From Promethearchaeota archaeon (GTDB lineage Archaea; Asgardarchaeota; Lokiarchaeia; Sigyniarchaeales; SOKP01): 64,000 nucleotides of DNA. The DNA is taken from NCBI GenBank assembly GCA_030606485.1, contig JAUWGH010000001.1, positions 248,001 to 312,000 of the forward strand. The letters are read 5' to 3'. This document shows positions 27,113 through 35,270 of the stretch, one piece after another. A program made the position numbers and the translations under genes. Numbering within the stretch: the stretch's first letter is position 1; every line of letters starts with the position of its first letter. Below the pieces are notes generated by a model. The model worked only from the letters and a program-made list of their open reading frames with translations. It ran no database searches and was not told where the DNA came from.

Positions 27113-28396
27113 TTATTTTAAATATTTCCATTTTTCAAGTGCTTTTTTTAATTCATTATGGGTTTTTGCATATTCACTTAAATTAATGTTATCCAAATAA
27201 GCTTGAACTGCTTGCCTCATAGCTTTTGCTCCAGCTTCGGTACCTTCTGGATGGCCATGGACACCTCCACCCGCTTGAATTACGATATCTTTTCCTAAAA
27301 TATCAATTAATTTATGGACAACATTAGGATATAGACCTCCTGAGGCGACTGGTAAAGTTGTTCTAATATTTCCCCAATTTTGATGCAGATTTGAATAATC
27401 TATTTCTTCAATTGTCTTATTGGTTATAATATTATTTATGTTTACTACTTCTTCTTTACCTCCTTCCATTTTTCCAACTACTGTACCAGTATGTAATTGA
27501 TCCATACCGATCAACCTTGAAATTTTTGCAATAGCGAGCATTGACATCCCATGTCTTTGATTCCTCGTGAGAGCGGCATGCATAGCACGATGTGCGTGTA
27601 TCACAACATTTTTATCATCAAGATAATCTCGAATTTCTTGAAGTGCAGAAAATCCTAAAGTAATTATATCGACCATTATATATTCTCCTCCTTGCTCAAT
27701 GACAAAATCTGCTCTTTTTTTCATTTCACTAACCGGAGCAGTGATATTAGGCATATAAATTTTCTTTTCTCCAGTTTCTATTTCGATTTTATCCCGAATC
27801 TTTATAGTTTCTTTAACTCTTGTCTCGAATTTATTAAATCTCATGCTTGTTAAGTTTTCATCATCTTTTACTATGTCTAGACCTCCTAACCACGATTCTC
27901 CGCAAACTTTTGCGTGCTGTTTTGGATTTAAGCCCACTTTTGGTTTGACGATTGTACCCAGAAGAGGTCTATCAAAAACTTTTAATAATTTTCGAATTCC
28001 CTTTATTCCGAATTTAGGTCCTTTATATACATTTACAATACTTTTTGGGAACTCTATGTCAATTAATCTTAAATTGTCAATTGCTTTCATGCCATAAATA
28101 TTACCAGCAATAGCACTTAGAATTTGAGGAATATTATCTGCTTCGAAGAGTTCCTCGTTATAGGCGATCTTAATAATATTCTCTTTTTCATCTATATGAT
28201 ATACGCTTGGTTTTAATCTTTGAGCAATATCTTCAGAAAGTGTGGCAATTTCTGTCCAGGTTCCAATAGAACTTTCTTTTGCGATTTCTTCAGCCGCTTT
28301 TTCTAAAGATGAAGTATCTGCCGCTTTTTCAACATAGTACATAACTACAAGATCTTTTCCAGAGGGACTATAATTCAGATTTAAATAATTTAACAT
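27113..28396 (-). CDS. rbcL: ribulose-1,5-bisphosphate carboxylase/oxygenase, archaeal (form III-like)
   Basis: A 427-residue large-chain protein. Catalytic residues are intact: Lys151 and Lys153 (GTIVKPKVGL), carbamylated Lys177 with Asp179 and Glu180 (GLDIVKDDEN), HAHRAMH (about 267-273), loop-6 Lys309 (GTVVGKMEGG) and the phosphate-binding SGG and GGGVHGHPEG. A complete set argues against a RuBisCO-like (form IV) protein. Length and company of the R15P isomerase suggest the nucleotide-salvage form III: RuBP plus CO2 to two 3-phosphoglycerates. No small subunit is present. Confidence 0.93.
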   Translation of the reverse strand: MLNYLNLNYSPSGKDLVVMYYVEKAADTSSLEKAAEEIAKESSIGTWTEIATLSEDIAQRLKPSVYHIDEKENIIKIAYNEELFEADNIPQILSAIAGNIYGMKAIDNLRLIDIEFPKSIVNVYKGPKFGIKGIRKLLKVFDRPLLGTIVKPKVGLNPKQHAKVCGESWLGGLDIVKDDENLTSMRFNKFETRVKETIKIRDKIEIETGEKKIYMPNITAPVSEMKKRADFVIEQGGEYIMVDIITLGFSALQEIRDYLDDKNVVIHAHRAMHAALTRNQRHGMSMLAIAKISRLIGMDQLHTGTVVGKMEGGKEEVVNINNIITNKTIEEIDYSNLHQNWGNIRTTLPVASGGLYPNVVHKLIDILGKDIVIQAGGGVHGHPEGTEAGAKAMRQAVQAYLDNINLSEYAKTHNELKKALEKWKYLK

Positions 28397-28561
28397 TTTG
28401 GATTCTCTTTTTGATATTTTATTATAGAATAATTAAATGAATCATTTCTATTCCTACAATTTATTATTTAAAGAACAGTAAAATAAAAATTTAGAGATGT
28501 TAAAAATATATAAATAGTAAAAAATTTAATTGATTCTTTTTTCTCTAATTTGTGAATTGAG

Positions 28562-28900
28562 ATGTCAACAAAAAAAGAAAGTTCTGAGCCCGAAGAAATA
28601 GAGTTAAGGAAAATTTATTTGAAAGTAAATGACTTGAGTTATAAAGATGATTCCTTAGTTGTAGATTTGGTCCGTTTTTTACAAGAAAAATTAGCAAGTA
28701 TCCAAATTGAGAGGAATGGAAATGAACTTGAGATTTCAGCTCCGTTATCAATGCCAAAAAAAACAATAAAGCTCAGAATTCGGAAATTTTTATATAAAAA
28801 CAACTTAAAAGAGAATTTCCGCCCGATATCTTACAAAAAAGATGAGAAGGATGGGTACGAAATTCATGAAAAGAAACAAGTAGAATTCACTTATTATTAG
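28562..28900 (+). CDS. ribosomal protein eL22-like
   Basis: A 112-residue protein with an acidic start and a core resembling eukaryotic eL22: LVVDLVRFLQEKLASIQIER, NELEISAPLSMPKKTIKLRI, RKFLYKNNLKENFRPIS. The typical KYLTKKYLKKNNLRDWLRV block of eL22 corresponds to the last part. eL22 is absent from most archaea but has been reported in Asgard genomes, so this is one of the eukaryote-like signatures of the window. It is transcribed divergently from rbcL. Confidence 0.78.
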   Translation: MSTKKESSEPEEIELRKIYLKVNDLSYKDDSLVVDLVRFLQEKLASIQIERNGNELEISAPLSMPKKTIKLRIRKFLYKNNLKENFRPISYKKDEKDGYEIHEKKQVEFTYY

Positions 28901-28924
28901 ATTAATTCTTTATATCATACTATA

Positions 28925-29905
28925 ATGGCTAAACCTGAAAAAGTGAAAGGTCTAATCCTTTCAATTAATTCTGTTGACGATGTTTTAACATGCGTTAATT
29001 TAGCTAGCCTCTTAGAAGTTGCAGCATGGCCTAAACCGGGTAATGTTCATCGTACAATAAATTTTGAGAAAACACGGTTTGAACATTTTCTTGCTGGAAT
29101 TTGTGCAATTCAAACATCTTTTAAAGATTTATGTTATAGAGTGTCTGAAGAATATAAAACTAATCTACATGATTTTTCATTTGTAAAACTAGGTAATTTT
29201 TTCCTTGATGCTGTTAAAAGGATGATAGATTGGCAAAGGGGTGGAAATGTTTTATTAGGGCATATTTTAATTCTTGGGATATTATCTGCAACCGCAACAA
29301 TTTGCATTAAACAAGAAGCATTATCTTTTAATGACTTTAAACAAAATTTAGTTAAAATAATAAAAGAATCTACACCAACAGATTCAATTAATCTTTATAA
29401 AGCAATAAGGTATTGTAACCCGGGTGGAATGGGACAGGTTCAAAGATATGATTTATATAATGATAATTCACTTCAAGATCTCAAATCAGATAACCTTAAT
29501 TTGGAAAAAATCTTTCAACTTTCACAAGATTATGATTTAATTAGCTATGAATATGCAAATGGTTTTCCCATAATTTTATCTGAAGGATTTACTTATTATA
29601 TGGATATATTTGATAAAACTAAAGATATAAATGTTGCTTCAGTACATACATTTTTAAACATTTTAGCAAATCACCCAGATACATTAATTTGTAGAAAAAG
29701 CGGGCTCTCTGCAGCAAAGATGGTTTCTCTAACCGCAAAAGAAATTTTAGATGAAAAGGGTCTATTAACTCCTAAAGGAAGAGAAATGATTAATAAATTT
29801 GATATATTCTTACAGTCAAAAAAAGGTAAATTTAACCCAGGAACATCTGCAGACCTATTGACTGGTGTAATTTTTATCTCTTTAATTTTTGGTATAAAAT
29901 TTTAA
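28925..29905 (+). CDS. triphosphoribosyl-dephospho-CoA synthase (CitG/MdcB) family protein
   Basis: A 326-residue protein whose start ASLLEVAAWPKPGNVHR matches the conserved substrate motif of CitG/MdcB proteins, and which ends with the family block KFNPGTSADLLTGVIFISLI. In bacteria these enzymes make the prosthetic group of citrate or malonate decarboxylases from ATP and dephospho-CoA; no decarboxylase genes are nearby, so the archaeal function is open. It sits 24 bp after the eL22-like gene. Confidence 0.85.
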   Translation: MAKPEKVKGLILSINSVDDVLTCVNLASLLEVAAWPKPGNVHRTINFEKTRFEHFLAGICAIQTSFKDLCYRVSEEYKTNLHDFSFVKLGNFFLDAVKRMIDWQRGGNVLLGHILILGILSATATICIKQEALSFNDFKQNLVKIIKESTPTDSINLYKAIRYCNPGGMGQVQRYDLYNDNSLQDLKSDNLNLEKIFQLSQDYDLISYEYANGFPIILSEGFTYYMDIFDKTKDINVASVHTFLNILANHPDTLICRKSGLSAAKMVSLTAKEILDEKGLLTPKGREMINKFDIFLQSKKGKFNPGTSADLLTGVIFISLIFGIKF

Positions 29906-29940
29906 TTATAAAATACAATAATATCGAGGTCTTGAAAAAA

Positions 29941-30300
29941 ATGGTTGATTTTTGCGATGAATGTGGTGGGTTAATGATTCCAACAAAAGATGATACTGGA
30001 AAAATAATATTTAGATGTAAATCTTGTCGTAAAACAAAATCACTTGACGGTGTAGAAGAAGATCATTACTCAATAAAGAAAAAAATCGAACACTCTATTC
30101 GAAGAGAAATAACAAGCGCTTCTGCAATATTAAAATGGAAGGATGAAAACCTAAAAAGCGCAATAAAAAATTTTAAATGCCCTAAATGCGGTTATGATAA
30201 GGCTGCATTAGAAACACGTCAAACAAGAAGTGCCGATGAAGGTATGACTCATTTTATAATCTGTTTAAAATGTGGTAAGATGATAAAAATTGGAAGTTAA
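29941..30300 (+). CDS. transcription elongation factor TFS (TFIIS/RPB9-like)
   Basis: About 119 residues from ATG 29941 (gaggt lies 10 nt before it; TTG 29932 is an alternative). N-terminal ribbon FCDECGGLMIP with CKSCRK, linker helix, and C-terminal ribbon CPKCGYDKA ... ICLKCGKM. The catalytic DE pair needed for stimulating RNA cleavage by the polymerase is in TRSADEGMTHF. It rescues back-tracked RNA polymerase. Confidence 0.93.
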   Translation: MVDFCDECGGLMIPTKDDTGKIIFRCKSCRKTKSLDGVEEDHYSIKKKIEHSIRREITSASAILKWKDENLKSAIKNFKCPKCGYDKAALETRQTRSADEGMTHFIICLKCGKMIKIGS

Positions 30301-30363
30301 ATATTCATTTATTTTGTAAAGTATTAAATATTTAAGATAACCCAATTCTTTATTTTAATATAA

Positions 30364-31821
30364 ATGACTTACACTCCCAATCTAAAATCTATAAAAAAAC
30401 ATAAAGTTCCTAACTGGTACCATGATGCTAAATTTGGAATTTTTATTCATTGGAGTTTATCTTCTGTTCCTGCATTTGCAGAGGTCGGGCAAGGAGATCT
30501 AGTTGAGATTCAGAAAAAAGAGGGAATTGGTGCACAATTTGCAAAAAATCCATATGCTGAATGGTATTTAAACTCCCTTAGAATTGCTGGTACTGAGACT
30601 CAAAAATATCATCGTGAGACTTATGGAGAAAATTTCTCCTATGATGATTTTATTCCTATGTTCAATGAAGCCATTAAAAAATGGAATCCAGATGAATGGG
30701 TGGATTTATTTAAAAAAGCAGGAGCTAAATATGTTGTTCTTGTTACCAAACATCATGATGGCTTTCTACTGTGGCATAGTAATTATCCTAACCCTCGAAA
30801 GAAAAATTATTCAGCAAGTCGAGATATTGTAGGAGAGCTGACAAAGACAGTTAAGAATGCGGGTATGAGGATGGGTTTCTATTATTCTGGTGCATTAGAC
30901 TGGTCTTTTACCGAGACTCCAATTATTGACATTATTTCTATGTTAGATAATGGATCTACTGAGCCAGAATATGTTGAGTATGTGAATAATCATTGGTATG
31001 AATTGATAGATAAATATGAACCAATGATTCTCTGGAATGATATTGGATATCCTCCTAAAACAAATATGAATGAACTATTTGCTTATTTTTATAATAAGTT
31101 TCCAGATGGTGTTGTTAATGATAGATGGATTCAAATTCCGAAAATTGTTCGAAAAAAATTGAAATCCATACCAATCTCAGCATTTATAAATAAGATGGCC
31201 AAATATATGGATTCTGGAGAGGGTGATTCTTTACTAAAACCACCTCATAATGATTTTCAAACACCAGAATATACCCGCTTTAAAGAAATTAGAGAAACTA
31301 AATGGGAAAGTACAAGAGGCATCGGTCATTCATTTGGATATAATAAATTTGAACCAGAAAATCAATATTTAACGCTGGAAGAATTAGTCCATATGTTTGT
31401 GGATATTGTGAGTAAAAATGGGAATCTCTTGTTGAATGTTGGTCCAATGGCTGATGGTACGATTCCAGAAATTCAAAAAAATCTTCTATTAAAATTTGGT
31501 AAATGGCTTGAAGTGAATGGAGATGCAATTTATGGAACCCGCCCGTGGATAAGAGCAGAAGGTAAAACTTTAGGAAATAATGAAATTCGCTATACTCAGA
31601 AAGAAGATTCATTATACGCTATTCTGTTGGGAAAACTCAAAAATAATGAAGTTGTGATTAAGTCCTTAATTATAGATCCTATTGCTAAAATAAATCTCTT
31701 AGGCAATTCAATTAATTTAAAGTGGAAACAAAAAAATAATAATCTTGTAATTATTCTATCTAAAAATTTACATGATGCTCCAGCATACGCATTTAAAATA
31801 AAACCTAAACCACAAAGATAA
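30364..31821 (+). CDS. alpha-L-fucosidase (GH29)
   Basis: A 485-residue cytoplasmic GH29 enzyme without signal peptide. Conserved blocks are WYHDAKFGIFIHWSLSSVP, YVVLVTKHHDGFLLW, MGFYYSGALDW and the nucleophile Asp226 in LWNDIGYP. NGNLLLNVGPMADG is typical of the family, followed by a beta-sandwich C-terminus. It would remove terminal fucose from glycans; intracellular location suggests imported oligosaccharides. The decayed tail of another gene begins 43 bp behind it. Confidence 0.92.
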   Translation: MTYTPNLKSIKKHKVPNWYHDAKFGIFIHWSLSSVPAFAEVGQGDLVEIQKKEGIGAQFAKNPYAEWYLNSLRIAGTETQKYHRETYGENFSYDDFIPMFNEAIKKWNPDEWVDLFKKAGAKYVVLVTKHHDGFLLWHSNYPNPRKKNYSASRDIVGELTKTVKNAGMRMGFYYSGALDWSFTETPIIDIISMLDNGSTEPEYVEYVNNHWYELIDKYEPMILWNDIGYPPKTNMNELFAYFYNKFPDGVVNDRWIQIPKIVRKKLKSIPISAFINKMAKYMDSGEGDSLLKPPHNDFQTPEYTRFKEIRETKWESTRGIGHSFGYNKFEPENQYLTLEELVHMFVDIVSKNGNLLLNVGPMADGTIPEIQKNLLLKFGKWLEVNGDAIYGTRPWIRAEGKTLGNNEIRYTQKEDSLYAILLGKLKNNEVVIKSLIIDPIAKINLLGNSINLKWKQKNNNLVIILSKNLHDAPAYAFKIKPKPQR

Positions 31822-31864
31822 AATTGTAATAATTTAACGATTCTTCTACTTAGTAAAATACTAA

Positions 31865-31912
31865 TTTTTCTGTCTTTTCACTCAATAATCTTTTTTCTCG
31901 GTCTTTCTCTTT
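31865..31912 (-). pseudogene. displaced, decayed 3' end of the membrane protein gene 33310-33783
   Basis: On the minus strand this reads KEKDREKRLLSEKTEK, matching the C-terminus KDRERRLMRERTE of the gene at 33310. At DNA level about 32 of 40 bases agree, including tttctcggtc and taatctt. It stands alone, separated from the intact gene end by the GC-rich gene at 31992. Confidence 0.65.
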
Positions 31913-31991
31913 AAGTTGCGTTGTTAATACTTAATAATTATGAAATCTTTTAAAAAATTGATTACGCTCATTTAAAAACTAAGTGTTAAAC

Positions 31992-33050
31992 ATGTCTATT
32001 CTCCATCACAAGTTCGGCCAGACAACCATAGCGAAAGTGAGCGACTCCGATGAATTGAAGCAGATGCTGGTTGACCCTTGGTTCGAATCCGAGACTATCA
32101 TCATTAAACCAAACTGGGTATCAAACGAGCCGGCGAACTTCACCGACTCCGAGACCTTGAGGATGATGTTAGAGGCACTTGACTCCCACATTGTAGTCAC
32201 GGAGTCCCACATGATAGCCCGTTCACTGAACCTCCTCAAGGAGGGGATGAGATTCACAGTCGGGGATAAGGAGGTCAACTGGAAGTGGCTCCTGATGGGT
32301 GACGGTTGGAACTGGCTCATCGAGAACCCGAACTGGGACTGGTTCAAGAAAGGCGGGCACTGGGACCAGATCAAGAAGGAGGACAAAGCCTTCCTCGACA
32401 AATACGGTTTCACAGATCTCTTCAAGGAGTTCGACGTCAATTACATTAATGTGACCGATGAGGTATGGAGTGGAAGGATAGCAGATCCAACCGAAGTAAA
32501 AAGGTCAGTGGAGACCCGTTTCAAACCAGTCCAAAAAGACAAGCTCTACAGTATGGTACCGAAGAAGCTTTATGACCTGCGTGGATCTACTTTCATCAGC
32601 TTTGCCAAGCTGAAAATGTATGCCAGCTTCACTATGAAGAATCTGTTCGGAATGATACCCGATCCAGCAAGACCTTGGTGGCATGGGTCAGAGGAGTCGA
32701 GAATCGCCATGAGCATCGTCGACATCAACAAGGTCTACCACTCTCTCTTCAACGTTTACGGGATCTGTGAGGCGTTGAAGATCACGGCTGTCCCCCACCC
32801 CGAAGGTAAGTTCCCGTTGTTCCTCCCACGCATGAAATACAACATTATAGAGGCCTTGGAGGTCGTGGCCTTTGGCAGAGATCTAGTATCCCTTGACGCT
32901 ATTCTCCTTAACCTCACTGATCAATCGATATTGCAAGTTGCAGAGCTTAATCGCGCGCCGATCGACATGGCCGAGGAGGAGTTCGGCGCCTATGACAGAG
33001 AGGCCCTCAAAGAATCAAAAATGAAGGTGGGAAACTGGCTATCACCCTAG
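31992..33050 (+). CDS. DUF362-like protein, GC-rich and probably foreign
   Basis: About 352 residues from ATG 31992 (an in-frame GTG at 31983 is possible). IIIKPNWVSNEPANFTDSET and DSHIVVTESHM, then STFISFAKLKMYASFTMKN and FGMIPDPARPWWHG, are typical DUF362 blocks (a family of unknown function sometimes linked to Fe-S proteins), with an unusual Trp-rich insertion WNWLIENPNWDWFKKGGHW. No cysteine cluster is present. Codons use C and G at third positions (ctc, gag, aag, ttc) in sharp contrast to all neighbours, so the gene was acquired recently from a higher-GC genome. Confidence 0.75.
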   Translation: MSILHHKFGQTTIAKVSDSDELKQMLVDPWFESETIIIKPNWVSNEPANFTDSETLRMMLEALDSHIVVTESHMIARSLNLLKEGMRFTVGDKEVNWKWLLMGDGWNWLIENPNWDWFKKGGHWDQIKKEDKAFLDKYGFTDLFKEFDVNYINVTDEVWSGRIADPTEVKRSVETRFKPVQKDKLYSMVPKKLYDLRGSTFISFAKLKMYASFTMKNLFGMIPDPARPWWHGSEESRIAMSIVDINKVYHSLFNVYGICEALKITAVPHPEGKFPLFLPRMKYNIIEALEVVAFGRDLVSLDAILLNLTDQSILQVAELNRAPIDMAEEEFGAYDREALKESKMKVGNWLSP

Positions 33051-33309
33051 TCATACTGATCAAGACCTGTTGTACTTTTAATTTTATATAAAGATTTAAA
33101 TGCTTTTGTATAATCTTTTCTTGTATTAAATTTTGAATAAGTATAGGCATATAATAATTTTTAAAATATATAAAAATTGGAAGTTAGATACTCCCTTTTT
33201 TCATTTTATTGCTATCATTAAATGAAACTTTCTTCTGCATGGAATTATATTCCTTTTTTTTTCATGATTTTTTATAATTTGTAATTTAACTATCTATCTA
33301 AGTTATTTT

Positions 33310-33783
33310 TCATTCCGTCCTTTCTCTCATTAATCTTCTTTCTCGGTCCTTTATATATTTTTTAACAGGTCTAATGATCATGTAATGCCCTTGCTGATAT
33401 GTTCGATAACCGTGGAAGATTTTTCCAAGTTTAGATCCAAAATAATACCAGAAAAGGTATGATATGAGTAAAAAGAATGCAATTATTTCCATACCGGGTT
33501 GATGAGTTATTCCAAAATCAAGACCTAAAACTATAAATGAGTTCCACATAAAGTATTTCCCTTTATCAACCATAGGAATATCTACCCACGGAAGGAAGTT
33601 CAGCCAAGTCATATCAATTATTTCAAAATAAATTAAGGAGTCAATAATCCAAAAACCTAAAATAGAAATTACCGCTAAGAAAACAATCCAATCCTTATTT
33701 CTTTTCCGTAAAAATTTTCGATATAAATATGAGTTAACCCACCCAACCCAAAACATTAAAATAAGCGATGTCAGAAATCCCAT
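33310..33783 (-). CDS. small membrane protein
   Basis: A 157-residue protein with three or four hydrophobic segments (residues 3-21, 32-52, 80-92, 97-118) and a basic, hydrophilic C-tail (KKYIKDRERRLMRERTE). Family not recognised. It follows the epimerase gene by two bases and is surely co-transcribed with it, so it may take part in the same lipid or sugar modification. Its 3' end exists a second time, decayed, at 31865-31912. Confidence 0.7.
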   Translation of the reverse strand: MGFLTSLILMFWVGWVNSYLYRKFLRKRNKDWIVFLAVISILGFWIIDSLIYFEIIDMTWLNFLPWVDIPMVDKGKYFMWNSFIVLGLDFGITHQPGMEIIAFFLLISYLFWYYFGSKLGKIFHGYRTYQQGHYMIIRPVKKYIKDRERRLMRERTE

Positions 33784-33785
33784 AT

Positions 33786-34916
33786 CTATGTTTCACTCTC
33801 CAACCATCCATTTCTAATATACCAATCGATTGTATCCTTTGTAGTGCTTTTATAATCTGGAAATTTAAATTGGAAACCTAATTTTTTAATTTTTTCATTA
33901 GAAAATAGATATTGATGTTTCATATAGCCAGCCATAGATAAATCAACAGGAGGTCTCGAATTTAATTTTCGAGCTTTTTTTTCCTTTCGCTTAGCAAGCC
34001 AAAAAAGAGTACTCGACATAAATTTATAAAATGGCCACCAAATTGGAAAATTAATATAATCAACATTTAAAAGATCAGCAACATACTCAAAAAAATCTTC
34101 TTGAAAGCAAGGATCAATAATCATGTTATAAACTTCACCAATTGCTTTATCATTTTCCGCTAGAAAAGTTGCTGCACGGACTAAATCTACCACATGAATT
34201 AATGGCATAGCTAACCGCTTCTTTTTTGGATATATATGGATACCCGGACCAACACCTGATTTATTTACAATTTGGAAAATATGGAAAGTACCATAATGTT
34301 GATAGGGACCAATAATAGGCGCGGGTCGGATTATGATTGTTTTTAATTTATATTTTTCACAATATTCTTTTAAAACCTTTTCTTGTTCCATTTTGCTAAT
34401 ACTATAATTATTTGGAGGGTTATAAGGAGTTGTCTCATTGGCAGGAATTGGATAACCTATATTATCTTTTTTATATTTAGGTTCTCCATAAACCCCGCAT
34501 GTACTCCAATGTATAAATCGTAAGGTTTCTAAATCCTGTGATTTGCATATTACCTCAAGTAAATTCCTTATACCCTCAACATTAATTTTTCTTAAAATAT
34601 CTAAACTAGCAAAATAATCATATAAACTGGCCGTATGAAAAATCAAATCATATTTTTTATCTTTAAATAGAGGTTCAAGACTCTCTGGTTCGGTCAAATC
34701 TGCTGGAATGAATTCTACTCTCTCGTGTTGCAAGACTTCTTTCATATATTTTAATTTGCTGCTAAAAATCGTTTCCTTACTCATTATTTCTTTTCTCCTA
34801 GCTGATGGGAGGTCAGTTGCAATAATTTTCCAATTATTTTTTGTTTTTAATATCTCTCTTACAAGAAATGTACCTGTGTGCCCTTTTGCACCATCAATTA
34901 AAACTAATTTGCTCAT
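33786..34916 (-). CDS. extended SDR: NAD-dependent epimerase/dehydratase or 3-beta-HSD-like
   Basis: A 376-residue extended SDR. Cofactor loop LIDGAKGHTGTFLVREIL, acidic AspL in ADLTEPESLEPLF, HTASLYDY, the active-site Ser-Thr in HWSTCGVYGEP and YSISKMEQEKVL with the YxxxK pair. The substrate half (IIRPAPIIGPYQHYG, PLIHVVDLVRAATFLA) is like NDP-sugar epimerases and sterol dehydrogenases. The next gene, 33310-33783, is a membrane protein, so a lipid substrate is conceivable. Confidence 0.88.
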   Translation of the reverse strand: MSKLVLIDGAKGHTGTFLVREILKTKNNWKIIATDLPSARRKEIMSKETIFSSKLKYMKEVLQHERVEFIPADLTEPESLEPLFKDKKYDLIFHTASLYDYFASLDILRKINVEGIRNLLEVICKSQDLETLRFIHWSTCGVYGEPKYKKDNIGYPIPANETTPYNPPNNYSISKMEQEKVLKEYCEKYKLKTIIIRPAPIIGPYQHYGTFHIFQIVNKSGVGPGIHIYPKKKRLAMPLIHVVDLVRAATFLAENDKAIGEVYNMIIDPCFQEDFFEYVADLLNVDYINFPIWWPFYKFMSSTLFWLAKRKEKKARKLNSRPPVDLSMAGYMKHQYLFSNEKIKKLGFQFKFPDYKSTTKDTIDWYIRNGWLESET

Positions 34917-34961
34917 ATTAAAAAATAGAATAAGGTTATTACGATTATATATCTCAAATTA

Positions 34962-35261
34962 TTATTTAATTAATTTTTCTAAAATAAATTTTTCATTTAT
35001 TATCTCATTATTAAATGTAATTTGAATCATTTTATTTCTATTCTGCAATCCCGATAATAAACAAACATCCATGTGCGGTATATGTAATTTTTTTTTGATT
35101 AATTTAAGCAATTCTTTATTTGCTTTACCTTTAATAGGCGGAGATTTAAGCAAAATTATTAAAGTATCATTTTCTTGGATTATTTTTTGTTCTTTAGAAT
35201 TAGGTTTTACATGTATTGAAAGATTAAATGTATTTCCACTAATTTTTTTTAAAAATGACAT
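34962..35261 (-). CDS. DUF167 (YggU-family) protein
   Basis: A 99-residue protein with the YggU/DUF167 pattern LSIHVKPNSKEQKI ... LIILLKSPPIKGKANKELLKLIKKKL and LLSGLQNRNKMIQI. A small alpha/beta protein found in all domains, function unknown. It starts 9 bp behind the DHH phosphoesterase gene and is likely co-transcribed. Confidence 0.9.
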   Translation of the reverse strand: MSFLKKISGNTFNLSIHVKPNSKEQKIIQENDTLIILLKSPPIKGKANKELLKLIKKKLHIPHMDVCLLSGLQNRNKMIQITFNNEIINEKFILEKLIK

Positions 35262-35270
35262 ATAAGACGT

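Larger units (their letters stand above)
24501..27115. mobile_element. putative inserted cassette A (methyltransferase + glycosyltransferase)
   Basis: A segment bounded by a decayed RuBisCO tail on the left and the intact RuBisCO tail on the right, both in the same orientation. It carries two overlapping plus-strand genes and about 600 bp of very AT-rich non-coding DNA (24601-25202) in which I see no gene or RNA. No integrase or transposase is present. Mobility is inferred from the duplicated gene end and from the same arrangement at two other loci. Confidence 0.4.
31865..33312. mobile_element. putative inserted cassette B (GC-rich DUF362-like gene)
   Basis: Bounded left by a decayed copy and right by the intact copy of the same gene 3' end, in direct orientation. 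Between them lies a single plus-strand gene of obviously higher G+C content plus AT-rich spacers (33051-33309 holds nothing I can identify). No transposase is visible. Same architecture as cassettes A and C. Confidence 0.42.

Noticed and set aside
32080-32095. tRNA T-arm-like sequence ggttcgaatccgag
   Set aside because: It lies inside the DUF362-like gene (codes for WFESE), and no matching acceptor, D or anticodon arms surround it.
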